Assembly (NCBI RefSeq): GCF_021555175.1
Contig: NZ_JAKGRW010000019.1
Span: 186,001 to 250,000, forward strand
Direction: 5' to 3'
Length of the DNA: 64,000 bases
Source: Nocardioides alcanivorans
Lineage (GTDB): Bacteria; Actinomycetota; Actinomycetes; Propionibacteriales; Nocardioidaceae
Positions within the stretch are counted from its first letter, which is position 1. Each line of letters begins with the position of its first letter. Below, in pieces: positions 44,734 through 52,653 of this stretch. Under the pieces are notes generated by a model. That model did not search any database. It had not been told where the DNA came from and was given only the letters and a program-made list of their open reading frames with translations. The translations under genes were made by a program, and so were the position numbers.

Positions 44734-45889
44734 AGCTTGGCACTCCTCGGGTCCCAACGGCTCTGGACCTTCTCGCCCAGCAGGTTGAAGGAGAAGACGG
44801 TCAGGAAGAGGCAGATGCCCGGGACGATGACGATGAAGGGGTAGTCCTCCATGCGGCCGCCCTCGCCTTCCGCGATCATGTTGCCCCAGGTCGGCTCCGG
44901 CGGCTTGATGCCGAGGCCCAGGAACGAGAGGAAGCCTCGGCGACGATCAGCATCGACACCATGACCACGCCCATGGAGGCGACGGGCAGCACCACGTTCG
45001 GGAGCAGCTCACGGCGGAGCAACCGCATCCGGGTCGCTCCGATCGCCTCAGCCGCCAACACGAACTCACGCTGCGCGAAGGTGATCGTGTTGGCCCGGGC
45101 GATGCGCACCATGCTCGGGATCGTGAGCAGCGACAGCGCGATCGAGATGTTGCGCAGGTTGGGCTCGAGCACGGTGCCGATGGCCACGAGCAGCACCAGC
45201 GGCGGCACCGCGAGCAGTGCGTTGGTCAAGATGCCGGTGACCCAGTCGGTGGCACCACGCAGGTAGCCGCTGACCATGCCGATCGTGCCGCCGATGACGG
45301 TTCCGATCAGGATCGCGAAGATCGCGATGATGAGCGACGTACGCGCGCCGTAGATGGTTCGGGCCAGGATGTCGAGACCGTTGACGTTGGTGCCCAGCGG
45401 ATACTCGGAGCCGAGGTCGGGGCTGGCGAACGCCGGCGAGTAGAGACCCTTCGTGGCGTCGTTGTGGTTGCCCAAAGGAAGCAGCGGCGCCAGCGCGGCG
45501 ACGACCAGCAGGATCACCAGCCACGCCATGCCCAGGTAGAACACCACGTCGACGCTGCGACCACGGATGCCTTCGGCCACCTTGCCCAGGCCGTTGACCG
45601 CCATCAGGAGGCCAGCGACGAGGAGCACCACCTTGACGATGGTGACCAGCAGCGGCGTGGTCGCACCGAAGACCGCGAGGGCCAGACCGACGACGAGCAT
45701 CGGGGCTCCGACGACGAGCAGCTTCTTGCGTTCGGCGGCGGAGTCGATCACCGGTTCGTCGGGGGTGTCGACCAGCGCGGCCGCGGTGTCGACCGCCGGA
45801 GTGGCGGCGTCCACGGGCACGTCAGCGGGATCGCTGTTCGGGTTCAGGTCAGGCTCGGGCACGGCGGGTCCTTGGGTCGAGATAGCCAT
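44730..45889 (-). CDS. ABC transporter permease (DppC-like) with N-terminal extension; frameshifted
   Basis: Permease of the DppC type. The binding-protein-dependent transport domain runs from about residue 165 (ARTIYGARTSLIIAI) with the EAA loop EAIGATRMRLLRREL. The frame breaks near 44933: one missing C turns EASLSFLGLGIKPPEPTWGN into another frame; corrected, the chain ends SRWDPRSAKL at 44730 and is 386 residues. About 130 residues before the usual first helix include an Asp/Pro-rich tail and two extra hydrophobic segments (LVVGAPMLVVGLALAVFG; VVLLVAGLLMAVNG), longer than typical DppC. The start overlaps the DppB end by 41 bases. Confidence 0.82.
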
Positions 45890-46790
45890 AGGAGAGGTCG
45901 ATCAGTGCGCTGCTGATCACATAGACCGTCGCGACCAACAGCACGGCTCCTTGGACCATCGGCAGGTTCTTCTGGTTGGCGGCCTGGATGATGAGGCCGC
46001 CCATGCCGGGAAGGGCGAAGAGGTATTCGACGATCACGGTCGAGCCGATCAGGCGACCGAGGCTCAGACCGAGGATGGTCACCAGCGAGAAGGACGACGG
46101 CCGCAGGGCGTCGCTGATCATGATCCGCACCGGCGGCATGCCCTTCGCCCGGGCCGCGAGGATGTAGTCCTCGTGGAGGGTGGTGACGAGGTCGTTGCGC
46201 AAGATCCTGGTGAACATCGCCAGCTCCATGAGGGCGATGGTCAAGGCCGGCAGGAACACATGGGAGAGGTTGCCTGCGAAGTCGTCGGTGATCCGCACCC
46301 AGCCGTTGCGGGGGAACCAGCCGAGCGAGTTCACCGCCACCGAGATCAGGATCAGGCCGACGAGGAAGGAGGGCAGCGACAGCAGTCCGAAGGTCACGGC
46401 TCCGATCGTGCGGTCGATACGACCGCCCTCGTTGTAGGCCGCCCACATCGCCAGCGGCACGGCGAAGACCAACGCCATCAGCAGACCCAGGCCGGCCAGC
46501 TCGAGGCTGACCGGGATCGCTGCGACGAGGCGGTCCCACACCGGCATCACCGGGGGTGTCAACGAGTTGCCGAGGTCGCCCTGGAGCACCCCGCCCAACC
46601 AGTCGAAGTAGCGCGTGAGGAACGGATCGTTGAGACCCATCTCGTCACGCAGGGCGGCGTACTCCTCGGGAGTACGACCTTCACCGAGCACCGCGACCGC
46701 AGGGTCACCGCCCGGGGTACGGGAGAGGATCCACGAGACGCCGAAGCTCACCAGCAGCAGGACTGCCAGGAGTTCCAGGACTCGCTTCAT
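45849..46790 (-). CDS. ABC transporter permease (DppB-like)
   Basis: A 313-residue integral membrane protein: N-terminal helix VLELLAVLLLVSFGVSWILS, periplasmic GGDPAVAVLGEGRTPEEYAAL segment, and the EAA motif region (ARAKGMPPVRIMISDALRPS) of DppB/OppB permeases. ATG 46790 gives MKRVLELLAV; a GTG at 46805 would add five residues. First gene of the importer operon. Upstream at 46851 is the CCACTCACTGG element shared with other promoters in the window. Import substrate unknown; neighbouring acyl-CoA synthetase and amidase suggest a catabolic one. Confidence 0.88.
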   Translation of the reverse strand: MKRVLELLAVLLLVSFGVSWILSRTPGGDPAVAVLGEGRTPEEYAALRDEMGLNDPFLTRYFDWLGGVLQGDLGNSLTPPVMPVWDRLVAAIPVSLELAGLGLLMALVFAVPLAMWAAYNEGGRIDRTIGAVTFGLLSLPSFLVGLILISVAVNSLGWFPRNGWVRITDDFAGNLSHVFLPALTIALMELAMFTRILRNDLVTTLHEDYILAARAKGMPPVRIMISDALRPSSFSLVTILGLSLGRLIGSTVIVEYLFALPGMGGLIIQAANQKNLPMVQGAVLLVATVYVISSALIDLSYGYLDPRTRRARA

Positions 46791-46850
46791 GAATTGGCGC
46801 AACACAGGAGTGAATTTCCCATCGGTTCATGGCCTCGAATGTGACCCGTC

Positions 46851-46866
46851 CCACTCACTGGTAGTA
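46851..46866 (+). promoter_or_regulatory. CACTCA(C/G)TGG element upstream of importer operon
   Basis: CCACTCACTGGTAGTA lies 61 bases before the start at 46790. It matches the core of elements at 48672 and 51111 (TCA[C/G]TGG), each in the space before catabolic genes. Candidate operator; inferred from recurrence only. Confidence 0.35.
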
Positions 46867-46916
46867 GGACGGGGATCACTTTTCGGCCAGGGGGTGCCGG
46901 AGAGCGACGACTGCGG

Positions 46917-48572
46917 TCAGATGCTGACGGCGGTGCGGATGACCTTGCCGGTGGCATTGCGGGGCAACGGCGCGTCCACGACCTTCCAGTGCGTGGGCAC
47001 CTTGTAGTGGGCCAGGTTCTCCGCTGCGTGGCCACGCAGCACCTGCTCGAGGTCGGCGCGATCCGCGCCGGGAGCGGCGACGACGATCGCACCGACCTCC
47101 TGCCCCAGGTCGCTGTGCGGAACACCGAGCACGACGCACTCGGAGACCGAGGCGTGCTCGCTGAGGACACCCTCGACCTCGGCGGGGTAGACGTTCTCGC
47201 CACCGCGGATGATCAGGTCGGAACGGCGGCTCGACAGACGCAGTCGGCCGTTCTCGTCCAGCGTGCCCAGGTCACCGGTGCGCAGCCAGCGGTCTTCGGT
47301 GAACGCCGCAGCGGTCGCCTCGGAGTTGTTCCAGTAGCCGAGCATGGCGTAGACGGACCGGGTGTAGATCTCACCTTCCTCGCCGGCGGGCAAGACCTCG
47401 CCGTTGACGTCGCGGATCTCCATCGACACCCCGATGATGGGCCGGCCCAGCGAGCCCGGCGCCTCAGCGAGGTCCGGCGGCGTGGCCACGCAGATGGCCG
47501 TGCAGGTCTCGGTCATGCCATAGGAGTCGACGAGCGCCGAGCCGAAGGGCAGGCCCTCGCGAAGGCGCTGCTTGAACTCTGCGGACGAGGGCGCGGAGGC
47601 GAGCGAGAACGCGTAGAGCGAGGAGGTGTCGTAATCGGCCGCGTTCTCGAACTGCAGCAGTCGATTGCCCATCGTGGGCACGGCGCCCCAGTGGGTGACG
47701 CGCGCCTTCTCGATGAGCTCGTAGATCTTCGCGACGTCGAACGCCCCCAAGTGGAGTGCGACCCGACTGCCCGTCGCGAGCCGCGGTGCCGCGAGGTTGT
47801 GCAGGCTGCCGACGTGGAAGAGCGGCATGGCGAGCAGGTAGGACTTCTGGCGGGCGTCGACCGGGTCACCGAAAGCAGCCGCGAGCGCGTCGTTGTAGCT
47901 GTGGTACTCGATGACCGCAGCGACGTTGCGGTGCGAGTGCACAGCACCCTTCGGGCGGCCGGAAGTGCCCGAGGTGTAGAGGATGACCGCCGGGTCGTCC
48001 TCGGCCACGTCGGCGCTCGGCAGCGGCGCTTCGGGGTGGGCGACGGCCATCTTCTCGACGTCTGCCTCGATGTCGAGGACCGGCACGTCGACGGTGTCGA
48101 GCTGCGCGTAGGCGGCACGGCGCTTCGCGTCGGCGAAGATCAGCTTGGGGGCGGCGTGCTCGAAGCCGTACTCCAGCTCGCGGGGAGACCACCAGGCGTT
48201 GTAGCCGACGACGATGCCGCCGACGGACGTGATCGCCCAGAAGAGCTGGATCCACTCTGCGTTGTTCGCGGAGGCGATGGCGACCCGGTCACCCTTGACG
48301 ACGCCGTGGTCCTCGCGCAGCGACTGGGCAATCGAGGAGACGCGGCGCAGGTGCTCCGAGAAGGTCATCGTCGCCTCGAGCGAGATGATGTAGGGGTCGT
48401 CGCCCCACTCCTGGGACTTGGCGACCACCTCGTGCATCGCGCGGAACCGGTTCTTGTAGACCGGGATCTCAACCCCGAGCACCTCCGCCGGTTCCAGCTC
48501 CCACTGCCCACCGGGTCCGGTGAGCCCGGCAATGATCTGCTGGGCAGCAAGCATGGGATCGGTCTGGCTCAT
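46917..48572 (-). CDS. AMP-forming acyl-CoA synthetase
   Basis: A 551-residue adenylate-forming ligase: ILYTSGTSGRPKGAVHSHRN, YGMTETCTAICVATP, RWLRTGDLGTLDENG, DLIIRGGENVYPAEVEGVL and NATGKVIRTAVSI. ATG 48572 has GGAGGACC upstream; translations beginning earlier are less likely. It is a near full-length paralogue of the synthetase at 8879-10494. It is divergent from the SDR at 48772. In this setting it may activate an imported carboxylic acid (for example a steroid side-chain acid) to its CoA ester, with broad uncertainty about the substrate. Confidence 0.88.
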   Translation of the reverse strand: MSQTDPMLAAQQIIAGLTGPGGQWELEPAEVLGVEIPVYKNRFRAMHEVVAKSQEWGDDPYIISLEATMTFSEHLRRVSSIAQSLREDHGVVKGDRVAIASANNAEWIQLFWAITSVGGIVVGYNAWWSPRELEYGFEHAAPKLIFADAKRRAAYAQLDTVDVPVLDIEADVEKMAVAHPEAPLPSADVAEDDPAVILYTSGTSGRPKGAVHSHRNVAAVIEYHSYNDALAAAFGDPVDARQKSYLLAMPLFHVGSLHNLAAPRLATGSRVALHLGAFDVAKIYELIEKARVTHWGAVPTMGNRLLQFENAADYDTSSLYAFSLASAPSSAEFKQRLREGLPFGSALVDSYGMTETCTAICVATPPDLAEAPGSLGRPIIGVSMEIRDVNGEVLPAGEEGEIYTRSVYAMLGYWNNSEATAAAFTEDRWLRTGDLGTLDENGRLRLSSRRSDLIIRGGENVYPAEVEGVLSEHASVSECVVLGVPHSDLGQEVGAIVVAAPGADRADLEQVLRGHAAENLAHYKVPTHWKVVDAPLPRNATGKVIRTAVSI

Positions 48573-48671
48573 CAGGTCCTCCACTCGAGATGCAACACAA
48601 AAGAGGGCGCTCCCCAAGCGCCGCGACCATTGAGTATGTGGGGCCGCTCACGCCGAGACGGCGGGTGTTCC

Positions 48672-48687
48672 CGATCACTGGGAACGG
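48672..48687 (+). promoter_or_regulatory. TCACTGGGAAC element in divergent promoter
   Basis: CGATCACTGGGAACGG lies midway between the acyl-CoA synthetase and SDR starts. It agrees at 11 of 14 positions with CACTCAGTGGGAAC at 51112. Candidate binding site of a shared regulator. Confidence 0.4.
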
Positions 48688-48771
48688 CGCGGTCCGACCG
48701 TGGTCTCCACAGCACGATGGGCGCCGTACTCCCGACCGACGGGGACTTCAGCAAGACGAGCAGGAGATGCG

Positions 48772-49533
48772 ATGAGCGGACTCAAGGGCAAGGTCGCGTT
48801 GGTGACCGGCGCCGGCCAGGGTGTGGGTCAAGGTATTGCCCTGGCACTGGCAACCGAGGGCGTGGACGTGGCCGTTGTCGGTCGCACCGAATCCAAGCTG
48901 GTGGAGACTGCCGAACTGCTGCGGGCTCGCGGCGTACGTGCCGAGACCTTCGCCGCCGACGTGATGGACACCGAGGCCATCCCGGCACTGGTCGACCGGG
49001 TCGCCGACACCATGGGACGCCTCGACATTCTCGTCAACAATGCCTACAGCGGGACGTTGGGACCGCTGCTGAGCAACGACCAGCGCGCCTTCACCAAGGG
49101 TTTCGTCAGTGGCCCCTTCGCCTCCTTCGCCTTCATGACGGCGGCGCACCCCCACCTCAAGGCGTCGGGGAACGGCTCGATCATCAACCTGGTCACCTCG
49201 GCGATGGTGCGCTGGGACCTCAGCAACTACGGCGCCTACGCGGCCGCCAAGTCGGCCCTGCGTTCGTTGAGCCGCACCGCCGCAGTCGAGTGGGCCCCGG
49301 ACGGCATCCGCGTCAACAGCATCGCCCCGCATGCGCTCTCCCCCGGCCTCAAGTGGTGGATCGAGAAGAACCCGGAGGAGGCCGAGGAGTTCGTCGCCGC
49401 CATCCCGATGAAGTACATCGGTGACCCGGAGACCGACATCGGCCGCGCCGTCGTCGCCCTCTGCGGCGACGACCTGCGCTACCTCACCGGTGCCACCATC
49501 CCCCTCGACGGCGGTCAGGCCCACTTCGGCTGA
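48772..49533 (+). CDS. SDR family oxidoreductase
   Basis: A 253-residue SDR with VTGAGQGVGQGIALALATEG, ILVNNAYSGTLGPL, Ser in INLVTSAMVRW, YAAAKSALRSLSR and the C-terminal TGATIPLDGGQAHFG. ATG 48772 is preceded by AGGAG. The NNAYS sequence replaces the usual NNAG, a conservative change. It is a single-gene unit between a divergent acyl-CoA synthetase and a converging SDR, with a strong hairpin between the converging genes. Probably an alcohol dehydrogenase step for a ring hydroxyl. Confidence 0.85.
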   Translation: MSGLKGKVALVTGAGQGVGQGIALALATEGVDVAVVGRTESKLVETAELLRARGVRAETFAADVMDTEAIPALVDRVADTMGRLDILVNNAYSGTLGPLLSNDQRAFTKGFVSGPFASFAFMTAAHPHLKASGNGSIINLVTSAMVRWDLSNYGAYAAAKSALRSLSRTAAVEWAPDGIRVNSIAPHALSPGLKWWIEKNPEEAEEFVAAIPMKYIGDPETDIGRAVVALCGDDLRYLTGATIPLDGGQAHFG

Positions 49534-49552
49534 CGCGACCCAGCACGCAAAT

Positions 49553-49588
49553 CACACGAACCGGCAGAAAGTTCTGCCGGTTCGTGTG
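49553..49588. terminator. Bidirectional stem-loop between converging SDR genes
   Basis: Two perfect 17-base arms (49553-49569 and 49572-49588) form a long hairpin 20 bases past the 48772 gene, followed by TT on the plus strand. It can serve both converging genes. A copy of the 20-base repeat TTCTGAGTGAAGGTTCGCGG starts right after it. Confidence 0.85.
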
Positions 49589-49608
49589 TTCTGAGTGAAG
49601 GTTCGCGG
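49589..49608 (+). repeat. Third site of the TTCTGAGTGAAGGTTCGCGG repeat
   Basis: Identical to the copies at 31436 and 31457. It ends two bases before the stop codon of the minus-strand SDR at 49610, the same placement as at 31 kb, between hairpin and stop. Confidence 0.85.
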
Positions 49609-49609
49609 G

Positions 49610-50374
49610 TCAGAAGTGGGACGCGGAGCGGTTGGTGGCCTCGGCACCACCGTCCACGTAGATGACCTGGCCCGTCATGTGCGTGTTCTCAGGGGAGATC
49701 AGCCACAGCAGGGAGTGACCGATGACCTCCGGTTCGGCGTAGCCGTTGAGGGGCATCGGGACGGCCTCGTCCATGATCTTCTTCCACTCCGGATTCTCGA
49801 AGAGGTGGGCCGACATGCCCGTCAGGATGACGCCCGGAGCGATGGCGTTGATCGGGATGCCGGCGCCGGCGTAGTCGGCGGTGGGCGCAACGCTGCGCAG
49901 CCACTGCGCCAGGGCGCTCTTGGTGGAGGGATAGATGACGTTGGGGCGCTCGACCGCCGCTGCCGCTCGCAGCGCAGCGGGCTCATCGAGGGCAAGGCAG
50001 GCGGCGACGATCGCGTCGTCGACCGGCTGGGTACCGGAGATCGAGCCGACCAGGCCGACCTTGCCACGTGCTGCGGCAAGGGCCGGCCGCAGTCCTTGGA
50101 CGAGTTCGACGCTGCCGAAGTAGTTGACACTCACCTGCGGAGGCCCCGCTTGGCTGACGCCCGCCACGGTGAGCAGGGCGTCGAGCTCGCCACCACAACG
50201 GTCGAGGACGCCGTCGATCGCGGCCTGGCGTCCCTCGCGGGTGGCCAGGTCGGCGACGACGTCGGCGTCCTTGATGTCCACACCGATCACCTCGTCGCCA
50301 CGGGCACGCAGCAACTCGGCGGTGGCAGCACCGATCCCGGCAGCGACCCCGGTCAGTGCAACTTTGCGGCTCAT
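49610..50374 (-). CDS. SDR, 3-alpha-hydroxysteroid dehydrogenase-like
   Basis: A 254-residue SDR. KVALTGVAAGIGAATAELLRA, VIGVDIKDADVVADL, TREGRQAAIDGVL, VSVNYFGSVELV and YPSTKSALAQWLR follow the pattern of Comamonas 3-alpha-hydroxysteroid dehydrogenase (HsdA) and coniferyl-alcohol dehydrogenases, a distinct SDR branch with the short first half and no NNAG motif. Such an enzyme oxidises the 3-alpha-hydroxyl of bile acids and other steroids. ATG 50374 has AAGGAG upstream. It lies two bases from the stop of the TetR gene and is probably cotranscribed with it; kshA is divergent beyond. The steroid assignment rests on recalled family pattern plus context. Confidence 0.72.
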   Translation of the reverse strand: MSRKVALTGVAAGIGAATAELLRARGDEVIGVDIKDADVVADLATREGRQAAIDGVLDRCGGELDALLTVAGVSQAGPPQVSVNYFGSVELVQGLRPALAAARGKVGLVGSISGTQPVDDAIVAACLALDEPAALRAAAAVERPNVIYPSTKSALAQWLRSVAPTADYAGAGIPINAIAPGVILTGMSAHLFENPEWKKIMDEAVPMPLNGYAEPEVIGHSLLWLISPENTHMTGQVIYVDGGAEATNRSASHF

Positions 50375-50376
50375 CT

Positions 50377-51009
50377 TCACTCCTTGCAGTCCCCGGCATC
50401 ACGGGGTTCGTCATAGGTGGGGCTGAGGAGCAGCTCACAGATGACGTCGATGTCCTCCACGCACTCCTCGTAGGTGATCACGTCGTTGAGCACCGAGACG
50501 AGCGCGCCGTACCAGGCCTGCTCCACCAGCCGCACCATGCGCAGGTCCTGGGGCGTGGGATCGTCGATCCCCAGCGAGCGCAGGACGAGGTGATGGAACG
50601 CGTTGCTGACGTCGGAGCCCTCGCTGCCGGACTGGTGCTGGGCAGCGTTGTTGGCCTGCAGCATCGCCGAAGCCAGGAGCGGCGCCTGGAGCAGCCCGTT
50701 GGTGGCGGAGACCAGGGTCTTGGCCACCGCCTTCGAGGGCGGCAGCCCGTCATCCGCGACCGTGGCGGGCGAGAGCACGCGGACCTGGCTGCGCATCAGG
50801 CCGAGGAAGAGGTCGTTCTTCGACGGGAAGTAACGATAGAGCGTGGCGATGGCGACGCCGGCCTCCTTGGCCACGTCGTTCATCTGCATCCGCTCGTGGC
50901 CGTGTTCTGCCCCCAACCGGGCGGCCGCCCGGAGAATGCGCCGATAGCGCAGTTGCTGGTCGGCCGAGACCGGCTCAGCCGGCTCCCTGCGCTCCGCAAT
51001 TCGCGGCAC
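50377..51009 (-). CDS. KstR-like TetR-family regulator
   Basis: A 210-residue TetR regulator with RYRRILRAAARLGAEHGHERM and the HTH VAKEAGVAIATLYRYFPSKNDL, closely resembling KstR, the repressor of steroid ring and side-chain genes. GTG 51009 (MPRIAERREP) has GAGGGG at a good distance; TTG 51027 would add six residues. It is divergent from kshA over 189 bases that hold AACAGTGTTTC at 51070-51080 and CCACTCAGTGG at 51111-51121. Probably controls kshA and itself. The exact effector and whether it is true KstR are undecided; the known KstR box TnnAACnnGTTnnA is not clearly present. Confidence 0.78.
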   Translation of the reverse strand: MPRIAERREPAEPVSADQQLRYRRILRAAARLGAEHGHERMQMNDVAKEAGVAIATLYRYFPSKNDLFLGLMRSQVRVLSPATVADDGLPPSKAVAKTLVSATNGLLQAPLLASAMLQANNAAQHQSGSEGSDVSNAFHHLVLRSLGIDDPTPQDLRMVRLVEQAWYGALVSVLNDVITYEECVEDIDVICELLLSPTYDEPRDAGDCKE

Positions 51010-51069
51010 GGCACTGCCCCTCGTCAATCAGTCCACAGGCCGGCGAGTGTGGCTCGGCTCACAACATTC

Positions 51070-51080
51070 AACAGTGTTTC
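51070..51080. promoter_or_regulatory. Candidate TetR operator before kshA
   Basis: AACAGTGTTTC, identical to 17244-17254 in the other TetR-divergent promoter. It is 119 bases before kshA and 61 before the TetR start. The shared 11-mer suggests two regulators of one sub-family or a common regulator. Confidence 0.5.
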
Positions 51081-51110
51081 GCACGCGTGTGCGGCACTTA
51101 GTTTGCCTTA

Positions 51111-51126
51111 CCACTCAGTGGGAACC
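51111..51126. promoter_or_regulatory. CCACTCAGTGGGAAC palindromic element before kshA
   Basis: CCACTCAGTGG is a perfect 11-base palindrome with one central base, 73 bases before kshA. Related elements occur at 46851 and 48672, and weaker ones at 17284 (reverse strand) and 22033. Confidence 0.45.
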
Positions 51127-51198
51127 TTGCATCGCGCAAAACGCCCGTGGCGGCCACACTCGGACTCAATCAGCAGAAGCGTTCAGGAGGGTGTGGAC

Positions 51199-52337
51199 AT
51201 GACCGAGGACACTGCAGTACGCAAGATTGAGGTGGATGCAGCTCCCACGCGGTTCGCCCGCGGCTGGCACTGCATCGGCCTGGAGCGCGATCTGGCGGAC
51301 GGCAAGCCGCACCAGATCAACGCCTTCGGCCAGAAGCTCGTGGTCTTCGCCGGCGAGGACGGCCAGGTCAACGTGCTCGACGCCTACTGCCGCCACATGG
51401 GCGGTGACCTGTCGCAGGGCACGGTCAAGGGCAATGAGATCGCCTGCCCGTTCCACGACTGGCGCTGGGGCGGCGACGGCCGTTGCAAGTCCATCCCCTA
51501 CGCCCGCCGTGTCCCGCTGCGTGCCCGTACCGCTGCCTGGCCGACGATGATCCAGGACGGCATGGTCTTCGTCTGGAACGACCCGCAGGGCAACCCTCCC
51601 CCGCTGACGTCACCATCCCGCGGCTTCCGCAGGTCGCCGCCGACAACTGGACCGACTGGAACTGGACCCAGATCACCATCGAGGGCTCGCACTGCCGCGA
51701 GATCATCGACAACGTCGTCGACATGGCGCACTTCTTCTACATCCACTACTCGTTCCCGACGTACTTCAAGAACGTCTTCGAGGGCCAGAGCGCCTACCAG
51801 TACATGAACGGCGACGGCCGCGAGGACGTGCGCCCGGCCAAGCCCTCCAAGGAGAACCCTGCCGTCCTCGGCACGACGTCCGTCGCGGCCTACCACGGCC
51901 CTTCGTTCATGATCGACGAGGTCACGTACCACTACGAGGACATGGACGTCGACACGATCCTCATCAACTGCCACTACCCGATCGACGAGAACAACTTCGT
52001 GCTCATGTACGGCGTCATCGTGGAGCAGAAGGACGGCGTGACCAAGGAAGAAGCCGAGGAGATGGCCGTCAAGACCGGCAAGTTCATCAAGTACGGCTTC
52101 GAGCAGGACGTCGCGATCTGGAACAACAAGGCCCCAATCGACAACCCGCTCCTCTGCGAGGAGGACGGTCCGGTCTACCAGCTGCGCCGGTGGTACCAGC
52201 AGTTCTACGTCGACGTCGAAGAAGTCACCGATGAGATGACCGACCGCTTCGAGTTCGAGATCGACACCACTCGGCCCAACGAGGCGTGGCGCGCCGAGGT
52301 CGCCGAGAACCTGGCGGCCCGGGCAGCGAAGCGCTGA
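51199..52337 (+). CDS. kshA: 3-ketosteroid 9-alpha-hydroxylase oxygenase (KshA), frameshifted in this sequence
   Basis: Rieske non-haem iron oxygenase, the terminal component of 3-ketosteroid 9-alpha-hydroxylase, which with KshB opens ring B of androstadienedione-type steroids. Rieske ligands: Cys64 and His66 in CRHMGG, Cys83 and His86 in CPFHDW. The mononuclear iron site is in EIIDNVVDMAHFFYIHYSF. Long stretches such as GTVKGNEIACPFHDWRWGGD and DMAHFFYIH agree with mycobacterial KshA. The frame breaks at about 51607: the CCCCC run needs one more C to give GNPPPADVTIPRLPQ; corrected length 379. AGGAGG precedes ATG 51199. No kshB reductase is in the window. Confidence 0.88.
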
Positions 52338-52386
52338 TGCCCGCCACCCCCAGCCTCGTCCCGACGTCAGGCTCGACGACGGGCCC

Positions 52387-52653
52387 ATGCGGCCCGTCAC
52401 CTGCTTGACGTGCGCTGCGGAGGTCCTGGCGCGCAAGAGCAGCTGGGACCAGACCACCGTGCAGTGGAGTGCCGAGGCGGTGGAGAGGTGCGTCGAGCGC
52501 AAGCAGCAGCTCCCGCCCAACGAGCGCCCCAACCGCAACGCGTTCCTGGGCTGCCACGCCCTGAAGGACTCGGTCCGTGCGGCAGCGGTGCGTGGCGCCC
52601 TGGAGATCCAGGACGAAGACCCCCTGAAGACCAACCCGGAGGCACACCAGTGA
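52387..52653 (+). CDS. Small four-cysteine protein, function unknown
   Basis: An 88-residue protein between kshA and an SDR gene. Cysteines at positions 6, 9, 35 and 56 (CLTC, then ERC and GCHAL) suggest a bound zinc or iron-sulfur centre; the acidic C-terminus has no helix motif I recognise. Its stop overlaps the GTG start of the next SDR (GTGA), so it is translated as part of the operon. ATG 52387 is the first clear start. It could serve as an electron carrier or a stability factor for the Rieske enzyme; this is inference from position and cysteines only. Confidence 0.6.
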   Translation: MRPVTCLTCAAEVLARKSSWDQTTVQWSAEAVERCVERKQQLPPNERPNRNAFLGCHALKDSVRAAAVRGALEIQDEDPLKTNPEAHQ

